Origin: Pedobacter psychrotolerans
GTDB taxonomy: Bacteria > Bacteroidota > Bacteroidia > Sphingobacteriales > Sphingobacteriaceae
NCBI RefSeq assembly: GCF_004340665.1
Contig: NZ_SLWO01000002.1
Span: 57,587-121,586 of the forward strand
Length of the DNA stretch: 64,000 nucleotides
Reading direction: 5' to 3'
Part shown: positions 1 to 7,076 of the stretch, piece by piece
Numbering within the stretch: position 1 is the stretch's first letter
Layout of the letters: each line of letters begins with the position of its first letter
Translations under genes and position numbers: made by a program
The notes under the pieces: model-generated
Databases searched by the model: none
What the model was told of the DNA's origin: nothing
Seen by the model: the letters and a program-made list of their open reading frames with translations, nothing else

Positions 1-602
1 AAGATCCTGAATCAAGTTCAGGAAGACGATTCCTCAAGCAAAATCGTCATTGCGAAGCCAATTTTTCATTGGATGAAGCAATCTATCCAGTTTTTTCATG
101 GGGATGTACTAAACGAATCGTCATGCTGACCTGTAGCGCAGCGGAAAGCTACGGAGTAAATTTAGTTCAGCATCTATTTAGATAAGATCCTGAATCAAGT
201 TCAGGAAGACGATTCTTCTAGAAAAATCGTCATTGCGAAGCCAATTTTTCATTGGATGAAGCAATCTATTCAGTTTTTTCGTGGGGATGCACTAAACGAA
301 TCGTCTTGCTGACCTGTAGCGCAGCGGAAAGCTACGCAGTAAATTTAGTTCAGCAGCTATTTAAATAAGATCCTGAATCAAGTTCAGGAAGACGATTCTT
401 CTAGAAAAATCGTCATTGCGAAGCCAATTTTTCATTGGATGAAGCAATCTATTCAGTTTTTTCGTGGGGATGCACTAAACGAATCGTCTTGCTGACCTGT
501 AGCACAGCGGAAAGCTACGCAGTAAATTTAGTTCAGCACCTATTTAGATAAGATTCTGAAACAAGTTCAGGAAGACGATTCTTCTAGCAAAATCGTCATT
601 GC
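1..602. repeat. 183-bp tandem repeat, about 3.3 copies
   Basis: Copies begin at 1, 184, 367 and 550 (last one partial, similarity ends near 602). Copies 2 and 3 differ at only a few positions; copy 1 is slightly more diverged. Each unit opens with a small palindrome (TCCTGAA, five bases, TTCAGGA), then a segment with CGTCATTGCGAAGCC and GAAGCAATCT, then one with GCGCAGCGGAAAGCTACG. No convincing ORF crosses it. It looks like a locally amplified interspersed repeat. The array may extend beyond the left edge of the window. Confidence 0.93.
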
Positions 603-728
603 TTCGTCGTACCTACTTGCATGACGACTCACCTGTTGATCAAGTTCAACCAGACAAACCCAATTCGCATCAACAAAAATGGCCCATATTTTCATATGAG
701 CCATCCAATATTATATTTTAACCTTCGC
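603..728. other. Short non-coding stretch after the tandem repeat
   Basis: AT-rich spacer between the repeat array and the stop codon of the amidotransferase gene. A short ORF that starts at 621 and runs into the antisense of the next gene has no recognisable features. I see no further structure here. Confidence 0.5.
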
Positions 729-2630
729 TTAGTAAGCCCTTTGGTTATTTCCTTCTTTCCAGTTTACAAAAGCTTTATTAACTACTTTGTTACCACCTGG
801 TGTTGGATAGTTACCTGAGAAATACCAGTCACCTTTATTTTTCGGACAAGCCTCATGTAAGTTTTCCAGACTTTGATAAATCACCTCAACTGACGCAACT
901 GTTCCTTTCGGCGTGATAATCTGCGCAATTTTTGCAGAGATTTCTTCAGGAGAAAAAGGTTTATATATCTCTTTAACATGATTAACAATCTCTTCTTTAG
1001 GCAATAATAATGAAGCTTTACATTTCGTGTAAACATCCTCAATTACCTGCCACATTCCACGTTCAGTAAGCAATTGTATTGCTGCATCAAAGGCAACAAA
1101 TTGCCCCATTCTGCTCATATCAATACCATAACAATCAGGGTAGCGAATTTGTGGTGCAGAAGAAACAATGATGATTTTCTTTGGATGTAAACGATCAACA
1201 ATCTTAATGATACTTTGCTTTAAAGTTGTACCCCGAACAATCGAATCGTCAAGTGCCACTAAGGTATCCTGGTGATTATTGATAATGCCGTAAGTGGTAT
1301 CATAAACGTGTGCCACCATTTCACTCCTGTCGGCATCCTGCGTAATAAATGTTCTTAATTTCACATCCTTTACAGCAAGTTTTTCAACTCTTGGTGCAAG
1401 CGACAACAGTTCCTCCAATTGCTCATCACTTAATGACTCCTTCTTATGCAGTAATATATCTTTTTGGTGCCTGCGAACATATTGTTGCACACCATCTACC
1501 ATCCCAAAAAATGCAACTTCTGCCGTATTTGGGATGAAAGAGAATACTGTATTTTTCAAATCGTAATTAACCGCCTGAAGTATTTTTTCACTCAATAAAC
1601 GACCTAACTGTTTACGTTCGCGATAGATTTCAACATCACTTCCTTTAGAAAAGTAAATCCTTTCAAAAGAACAAGAAAGTCTTTCGGTAGGTTCACGGAA
1701 TTGCTCCATGCTTACTTCACCGTTCTTCTTGATAATTAGCGCATGCCCTGGATCAATTTCTTTTACATCTTTAAACTGAATATTAAATGCAGTTTGTAAA
1801 GCTGGTCTTTCTGATGCTGCAACCACGATTTCATCATCATAATAATAGTAAGCCGGACGAATTCCTGCCGGATCACGCATGATGAACGAATCGCCATTAC
1901 CAACCATCCCGCAAATTGAATATCCACCATCCCAGGTTTTAGCTGATCGGCGAAGGATATTCGCAATGTCTAAATGATCTGAAATTTTGTGTGTAATGGC
2001 CACGTTATCGTGCCCTTCTTTTTTGTATTGATCGAAAAGCTCCTGGTTTTCATCATCTAAAAAGTGACCGATTTTTTCCAATACCGTTACTGTATCAGCT
2101 TTTTCTTTCGGATGCTGCCCTAATTCATACAATTGCTCCAATAATTCATCAACATTGGTCATGTTGAAGTTTCCGGCAATGACCAGGTTACGCGTCATCC
2201 AGTTATTTTGCCTTAAAAAAGGGTGGCAATTTTCGATACTGTTTTTACCATGCGTACCATAACGCAAATGGCCCATTAACACTTCGCCGATAAAGCTTAC
2301 GTTGTCTTTGAGCCATTCTGTATCCTGCATTAATTCAGGAGTATTTTCTTGAATATCAACGAATTTGTTTTGAACATATTCGAAGATATCTGCTACCGCA
2401 TTCGAAGCCATGCTTCGGTATCGGCTGATGTATCTACTGCCTGGTTTCATATCCAGTTTAATGGTAGCTATACCTGCGCCATCCTGGCCCCGGTTATGCT
2501 GTTTTTCCATTAAAAGGTATAATTTGTTAAGGCCGTAAAGTGCTGTACCGTACTTTTGCTGGTAGTAAGAAAGTGGTTTTAACAGGCGAATAAAAGCGAT
2601 TCCGCATTCGTGTTTTATCTGATCACTCAT
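729..2630 (-). CDS. Long PurF-type amidophosphoribosyltransferase paralogue
   Basis: Class II glutamine amidotransferase fused to a phosphoribosyltransferase domain, the architecture of PurF, which makes phosphoribosylamine from PRPP and glutamine. The N-terminus reads MSDQIKHECGIAF, so the catalytic Cys is residue 9 after a short propeptide, as in PurF. RGQDGAGIA follows near residue 50, and the PRPP loop LDDSIVRGTT lies near residue 460. At 633 residues it is well over 100 longer than ordinary PurF (about 470-505), so it is probably the long Bacteroidota paralogue and not the housekeeping enzyme. I chose ATG 2630; an in-frame TTG at 2651 lies inside the -7 box TAACTTTG. Substrate is unproven. 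Confidence 0.85.
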   Translation of the reverse strand: MSDQIKHECGIAFIRLLKPLSYYQQKYGTALYGLNKLYLLMEKQHNRGQDGAGIATIKLDMKPGSRYISRYRSMASNAVADIFEYVQNKFVDIQENTPELMQDTEWLKDNVSFIGEVLMGHLRYGTHGKNSIENCHPFLRQNNWMTRNLVIAGNFNMTNVDELLEQLYELGQHPKEKADTVTVLEKIGHFLDDENQELFDQYKKEGHDNVAITHKISDHLDIANILRRSAKTWDGGYSICGMVGNGDSFIMRDPAGIRPAYYYYDDEIVVAASERPALQTAFNIQFKDVKEIDPGHALIIKKNGEVSMEQFREPTERLSCSFERIYFSKGSDVEIYRERKQLGRLLSEKILQAVNYDLKNTVFSFIPNTAEVAFFGMVDGVQQYVRRHQKDILLHKKESLSDEQLEELLSLAPRVEKLAVKDVKLRTFITQDADRSEMVAHVYDTTYGIINNHQDTLVALDDSIVRGTTLKQSIIKIVDRLHPKKIIIVSSAPQIRYPDCYGIDMSRMGQFVAFDAAIQLLTERGMWQVIEDVYTKCKASLLLPKEEIVNHVKEIYKPFSPEEISAKIAQIITPKGTVASVEVIYQSLENLHEACPKNKGDWYFSGNYPTPGGNKVVNKAFVNWKEGNNQRAY

Positions 2631-2648
2631 TGTGTGGGTTTGAAGCCG

Positions 2649-2656
2649 CAAAGTTA
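2649..2656 (-). promoter_or_regulatory. -7 box TAACTTTG of the PurF-like gene
   Basis: Exact match to the Bacteroidota -7 consensus TAnnTTTG on the minus strand, 18 bases upstream of ATG 2630. A TTG triplet lies about 16 bases further upstream as a possible -33 element. Confidence 0.6.
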
Positions 2657-2828
2657 TCCTTTTATATACTCACAACCTAAACAAAAGTGTTTTCTTTTGT
2701 CACGAAGAGGTTAATTCAAAATTAATATAGCTAATACTATTATTTAGAATAATTAAAAATAAATTGTAATTAACAAAATGATTAATTACAATTGAAGATC
2801 AGATAATTTTTAACTAAAAACTAAGACT

Positions 2829-3415
2829 ATGAAAAGAAATTTAAAATTAACGACACTAATTGCTGTAATTATTATCAGCTTGCTTTACTCTTGTAAAAAG
2901 GAAACAAACGATCAAGTAAAACCAACTTTACAAGAAGTTTCTTTATCACCAGAAGGGTATGGTTATTCAAGAATCAGTAAAAATGAGTTAACCAATATAA
3001 AAGGTGAGGATCTAAGCAAGATTTTTAAAAATTTCTCTGTTTACTATAATAAACAAATAGCATCTATGCAAGTAACAACTTGAGTTCTAGTTTTATTGGT
3101 CAAGAATATGAATTCCACTCATACAACTGCATAAGTAGCGGTACATTAACTAATCTTCAAAGTAGTGATCACCTTATTTTAGATGATTCTGGGCAAAATT
3201 AAAGATTTATAGATCAGGGTATTGTAGACCTGTACTATTGTCAGGATGTTTTACTGAACGGTAATGTACATGGTTTAATTGGCGGTCAAGAAGGTCAATG
3301 GGCATCTGCTGATGAGAGTTATTTTAACATAGACCCATGGCGTACTGATTCAAATGCGTTTAGAGGTCTCGTAGAAGAATCACCGGAACAATGGATTAAA
3401 GTGCGGTATTTATAA
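2829..3415 (+). pseudogene. Decayed lipoprotein gene
   Basis: The open 5' part (2829-3083, 84 codons) encodes a lipoprotein start with hydrophobic core and lipobox LLYSC (Cys22). After the stop, protein-like sequence resumes in another frame from about 3083 (SSSFIGQEYEFHSYN), meets a TAA at 3200-3202, and continues in that same frame to a TAA at 3413 (GLIGGQEGQWASADESYF, ending EQWIKVRYL). One frameshift plus one in-frame stop therefore separate pieces that look like a single secreted protein of about 195 residues. The family is not recognised. A sequencing error could explain one lesion but hardly both. Confidence 0.6.
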
Positions 3416-3555
3416 AGTTATGTGTATTTGAACAAGCAAGTAAAAAAATTAATTTATTTGCTTGTTTGAATTACTTAAATTTAAACTGTTTGCAATACTA
3501 TTTTAAACAAGACATTGGCATAATGTATTCTTATTTCAATTAGGATGATTCTAAA

Positions 3556-3683
3556 TTGAAGAAACTTTACATATTATTATTCATGTTCTTAGCCACAACT
3601 GTTCAAGAACAGTTATCGAAGGCAAAGTTATAGATAAACAGAACAGGCCAATTCCATCTGCAAATAGGATACAAAAGCGCTAG
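3556..3683 (+). pseudogene. 5' remnant with signal peptide and carboxypeptidase-regulatory-like start
   Basis: A signal-peptide-like segment (KKLYILLFMFLATTVQ) starts near 3556. After a frame change it continues as VIEGKVIDKQNRPIPSAN (from 3612), the classic opening of a carboxypeptidase D regulatory-like domain found at the N-terminus of SusC, DUF5686 and many Bacteroidota surface proteins. The frame stops at 3681-3683, and the sequence runs straight into a peroxidase fragment in a third frame. This is the beginning of one gene joined to the end of another, consistent with a deletion. Confidence 0.55.
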
Positions 3684-4309
3684 CTAAAAAACTCAGTAAA
3701 ATTAAAGGCTACAAGCCATACTTTATTGATGCATTCGGTAATGCTAAAATTACCAATACAAAAATTTTCTCAAGCCTTGCCACCTTTCAGCGCAGCATTG
3801 TGAGCAGGAGAACACCTTTTGACCGATTTCTCGCTAAAGATAAAAAAGCCCTGACCGATCAACAATTAATGGGCTTACATTTATTCCGTACCAAGGCCCG
3901 CTGCATCAATTGCCATAACGGACCATTGTTTACTGATAATGAATTTCACAACGATGGCTTAACCTATTATGGACGTAAGTACGAAGATTTAGGTTTATAT
4001 AACGTAACTAAGAAACCGGAAGATGTTGGCAAATTTAAAACACCGGGTTTACGAAATGTGATGAAAACTGCACCATGGTTTCACAATGGCTTATTTCCCA
4101 ATATAGATGGTGTAATGAATATGTATAATATAGGGATGCCGGTACAACGTGTTAAGCCAGAACAAGTGAATGACCCACTGCTACCCAAAAATGATAAATT
4201 ATTAAAAGGCTTAATGCTGAGCAATGCCGAAAAAGACGCCGTAGTTTCATTTTTAGATGCACTAACATCGCCTACTGTACTGATCAGGGTAGATAAATTA
4301 CCACAGTAA
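3671..4309 (+). pseudogene. C-terminal half of a di-haem cytochrome c peroxidase
   Basis: The reading frame is open from 3671 and resembles the C-terminal domain of the CcpA/MauG di-haem peroxidases: linker (GYKPYFIDAFGN), ATFQRSI, FDRFLAKD, one haem motif CINCH, then FKTPGLRNVMKTAPWFHNG. The N-terminal haem domain with the first CxxCH is missing, and no signal peptide is in frame. The only nearby start, GTG 3800, would give 169 residues against about 330-350 for the family. I call it a truncated pseudogene; it cannot work as a di-haem enzyme. Confidence 0.75.
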
Positions 4310-4514
4310 TATTAGATAGCTAAAAATAACCAGGAATTAAAATATAAATATGCGCTATTGGCCAGTACTTCACACCACGAACCAGTCGAAGTAAACGACG
4401 CGACAAATGCGCTATATAATGCTTAACAAGCCCCACTCCTATCCCATACAAAGCCCATACCTAAGGCATGTTAAAAGCATTTAAAGGCATATCTTATGCT
4501 TGCATAGTAACCTT

Positions 4515-5333
4515 TTACATACTATTGGATCCTACCTCCTCGCCAAAGAAAATCGAAGCATGTTCATCAAAGGCCAAAGGATCTCCACTGGTATAAAATG
4601 ATTTCTTTCCTGCTCTTGCTAGTTTTGCTTTGATCTCTGGATGTCTTTCTAAATAATCAACTAAACTATTGGCAACAATTTCTCCTTGCGTTAAAATATT
4701 AATGTGATCAGGAAATACTTTTTTAAGTTTAGGTAATAATAGCGGATAATGTGTACAAGCTAATAGAACACAATCAATATCTTCAGATTGTTGCATCAAA
4801 CTGCTGCAATACTCATTGATAAAAAAATCAGCACCACTTTGCAAATGTTCATTGTTTTCAATTAAAGGAACCCACATCGGGCAACTTTGCTGAAATACAT
4901 TAATCTTTGGGAAAAACTTATTGATTTCTAATAAATAAGATTGAGAATTAACCGTTCCACGGGTTCCCATTACTCCAACTTTTTTGCTGAAAGTAAATTC
5001 GTCAATCACTTCAGCAGTAGGTCTGATTACGCCCAGCACTTTCCTATCTGGATATTTTGCAGGTAAATCCTTTTGCTGAATAGTGCGCAAAGCTTTTGCA
5101 GATGCCGTATTACAGGCAAGAATAACTAAATGACAACCTTTGGCAAATAGCCACTCCACGCATTCCAGTGTATATTTATAAATCGTATCAAATGAATGGT
5201 CACCATAAGGAGAGCGGGCATTATCACCAAGATAGATGTAATCGTATTCTGGCAACCGATCTGCTATAGATCTGAATACGGTTAATCCACCATAACCTGA
5301 ATCGAAAATACCTATTGGTGAAGTGTTTTGCAT
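4515..5333 (-). CDS. murI: Glutamate racemase
   Basis: Interconverts L- and D-glutamate in the cytoplasm to supply D-Glu for peptidoglycan. The 272-residue product has the N-terminal IGIFDSGYGGLTV motif and both catalytic cysteines, Cys74 in LACNTASA and Cys193 in LACTHYP. I chose ATG 5333 (MQNTSPIGIF); an upstream TTG at 5363 would add ten atypical residues. It is the last gene of the minus-strand envelope cluster, separated from the OmpH genes by a terminator, and has its own near-consensus -7 box at 5339. Confidence 0.95.
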   Translation of the reverse strand: MQNTSPIGIFDSGYGGLTVFRSIADRLPEYDYIYLGDNARSPYGDHSFDTIYKYTLECVEWLFAKGCHLVILACNTASAKALRTIQQKDLPAKYPDRKVLGVIRPTAEVIDEFTFSKKVGVMGTRGTVNSQSYLLEINKFFPKINVFQQSCPMWVPLIENNEHLQSGADFFINEYCSSLMQQSEDIDCVLLACTHYPLLLPKLKKVFPDHINILTQGEIVANSLVDYLERHPEIKAKLARAGKKSFYTSGDPLAFDEHASIFFGEEVGSNSM

Positions 5334-5338
5334 TGAGG

Positions 5339-5346
5339 TAAAGATA
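5339..5346 (-). promoter_or_regulatory. -7-like box TATCTTTA of murI
   Basis: One mismatch to TAnnTTTG, ending 5 bases upstream of ATG 5333. The terminator between murI and the preceding OmpH gene makes an independent promoter plausible. Confidence 0.4.
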
Positions 5347-5501
5347 TTATTTTTTATTATCAATTGTTGGAAAGTTGGTCAGCTGAGAAGTTGATTAGCA
5401 TTTAGATATAAACAATCATCCTACTGAATTCATTCAGGATTTATTAATAGAAATTCTACACTATTGATGCTAAAATAAATTTTTCATAAATCACTCAGCA
5501 T

Positions 5502-5545
5502 AAAAAAAGCGGAACCAAGTTACCTTGATTCCGCTCTTTATTTTT
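5502..5545 (-). terminator. Rho-independent terminator downstream of the OmpH pair
   Basis: A 12-bp stem (AGCGGAACCAAG paired with CTTGATTCCGCT, one mismatch) around a TTAC loop at 5508-5535. On the minus strand it is followed by a run of seven T. A T-rich stretch on the plus side could make it work both ways, but both neighbours are minus-strand genes. Confidence 0.85.
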
Positions 5546-5589
5546 TGCTTTGCAGGAAGACTATTGACTTCCGATTAAAGACTCAAGAC

Positions 5590-6168
5590 TTATTTCTTAG
5601 GTGCAGGTGCTTTAGTAGCAGTTGCTGAAATGCCTAATTTAGTTTTAACTGAAGCTGTGATATCATCACCACCTTCCCAGAAAACCAGGTTATTACCACC
5701 TTGACCGTTTGCAATGTCAAAAACATAAGCTAAACCTTTTTCTTTAGCCACAGCTGAAATTGCAGTAGCTACTTTAGCCTGAATTGGCTGGAACAACTCA
5801 CCTTGTTTAGCGCCTATATCTTGTGAAGCTTTTGTACGGGCATCATTGATACGTTTCTCTAAATCTTGCAATTCTTGACCAACAGTTTGTAATTGTTTAC
5901 CTACAGCTTCTTTGTTTGCCTCGCTTAAGGTTTTCTCTAAACTTTGAGCACTTGTCATTTTAGTCTGATATTCTTTGATCATTGCATCAATATCAGCCTG
6001 TTTTTGTTTTCCTAATGTTTCTAAAGTACTTTGAGCCGTTTTAGCTTCAGGAAGGTTTGCGAAAACTTCTTCTGAATTAATGTGACCCAATTTTTGTTGC
6101 GCACTTGCCATATTCGCTGTAAACACTAATCCTGCTGCTACAAAGAATACGTTAATTAACTTTCTCAT
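5590..6168 (-). CDS. OmpH/Skp family periplasmic chaperone (second copy)
   Basis: Skp-type chaperone that escorts unfolded outer-membrane proteins to the BAM machinery. The 192-residue product has a signal peptide ending near MASAQQ, then KLGHINSEEVFANLPEA. A long charged helical region at about residues 40-120 would form the Skp tentacle, and a hydrophobic C-terminal part (GLAYVFDIANGQGG) follows. It lies 58 bp downstream of a paralogue and downstream of bamA, a conserved Bacteroidota arrangement. The Ala/Lys-rich tail (TKAPAPKK) is low-complexity. Confidence 0.9.
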   Translation of the reverse strand: MRKLINVFFVAAGLVFTANMASAQQKLGHINSEEVFANLPEAKTAQSTLETLGKQKQADIDAMIKEYQTKMTSAQSLEKTLSEANKEAVGKQLQTVGQELQDLEKRINDARTKASQDIGAKQGELFQPIQAKVATAISAVAKEKGLAYVFDIANGQGGNNLVFWEGGDDITASVKTKLGISATATKAPAPKK

Positions 6169-6226
6169 CTTTCTATTTTACTTTTTTATTTTTCTAATTG
6201 TTTTCGAAATTCAACGGGCGAATATA

Positions 6227-6757
6227 CTAATTATTTGCAGTTCCTGGTTTGTAACCTAACTTAACAACAACATCATTACTAAGATCGTAACTACTGCTAG
6301 CATAAATCATCATGGTTGCTTCACTGCTTTTATCGAAGATAAAATCAAGGTATTTTGCTTTGGCAATTTGTTTAATTGCATCAGCAACTTTATCCTGAAT
6401 AGGCTTGATTAATTTTGCTCTGCTTTGAAAAAGATCTCCATCAGGACCAAATTTCTGACGTTGAAATTCTTTAGCCTGTTTTTCTTTTTCAATAATTTCA
6501 TTTTCTCTACGCTTGCGCATATCATCAGTTAATAAAACCTGATCGGCCTGATAGGCTTTATACATTCTGTCGATTTCAGAGAAATTCTGATCAACCTGCT
6601 GTTGCCATTGCTTTGAAGCCACTTCTAACTGGCTTAATGCCGATTTGTACTCTGGCATTTGCTTTAAAATGTATTCTGTATCTACATAAGCAAACTTCTG
6701 TGCAAAGGCACCAAAGGATGTGCAAAGTAGAAATGCGATTAAAAAATATTTTTTCAT
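6227..6757 (-). CDS. OmpH/Skp family periplasmic chaperone (first copy)
   Basis: Paralogue of the following gene with the same layout: signal peptide (MKKYFLIAFLLCTSFGAFAQ), KFAYVDTEYILKQMPEY, a long coiled-coil helix at about residues 45-115, and a C-terminal YLDFIFDKSSE segment. It has 176 residues from ATG 6757. An in-frame TTG at 6778 lies inside the -7 box TACCTTTG and is unlikely to be used. Inferred role: transport of barrel proteins through the periplasm for BamA, encoded just upstream. Confidence 0.9.
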   Translation of the reverse strand: MKKYFLIAFLLCTSFGAFAQKFAYVDTEYILKQMPEYKSALSQLEVASKQWQQQVDQNFSEIDRMYKAYQADQVLLTDDMRKRRENEIIEKEKQAKEFQRQKFGPDGDLFQSRAKLIKPIQDKVADAIKQIAKAKYLDFIFDKSSEATMMIYASSSYDLSNDVVVKLGYKPGTANN

Positions 6758-6775
6758 TGTGTGTAAATTTGTATT

Positions 6776-6783
6776 CAAAGGTA
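6776..6783 (-). promoter_or_regulatory. -7 box TACCTTTG of the OmpH pair
   Basis: Exact TAnnTTTG match on the minus strand, 18 bases before ATG 6757. With the terminator after bamA at 7022-7060, it suggests that the two chaperone genes form their own transcription unit. Confidence 0.6.
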
Positions 6784-7021
6784 ATGAAGCAATTATGATT
6801 TCTAAAGCTATTAAACTTTTATATCTACAACCATTATGGTTTCATTTTTCTGTTAATGATTTTATCTAATTAGCGATTTGATGTAAACTATAATAGACTT
6901 GTTTATATCAAAACATAATCTTCACAAAGATACTATCAAATAGTTAAAGCCAAAGTAAACTTAAGCATTTAACTTTTTTTAACAATTGAAGTTAATTCAA
7001 CTATTTTTTATCTAAAAATCA
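6784..7021. other. AT-rich intergenic spacer
   Basis: Spacer between the OmpH promoter and the bamA terminator. It is very AT-rich, with no ORF, repeat or further hairpin that I can support. Confidence 0.5.
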
Positions 7022-7060
7022 TAAAAAAAGGGATGTCTGTTAAACATCCCCTTTTTTATG
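7022..7060 (-). terminator. Rho-independent terminator of bamA
   Basis: Stem GGGATGT (7030-7036) paired with ACATCCC (7044-7050), flanked by A7 and T6 runs. On the minus strand it reads into a T-tract. It starts 17 bases after the bamA stop codon. Confidence 0.85.
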
Positions 7061-7076
7061 ATAGAAAATCTATATT

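Noticed and set aside
1..602. CRISPR array
   Set aside because: The repeat unit is 183 bp with no unique spacers between short identical repeats, and no cas genes are present.
621..818. 65-residue ORF at the left end
   Set aside because: It overlaps the 3' end of the amidotransferase gene on the other strand and has no recognisable features.
3800..4309. Intact short cytochrome c peroxidase gene
   Set aside because: It lacks the first haem domain and a signal peptide, and upstream coding similarity continues before the only start codon.
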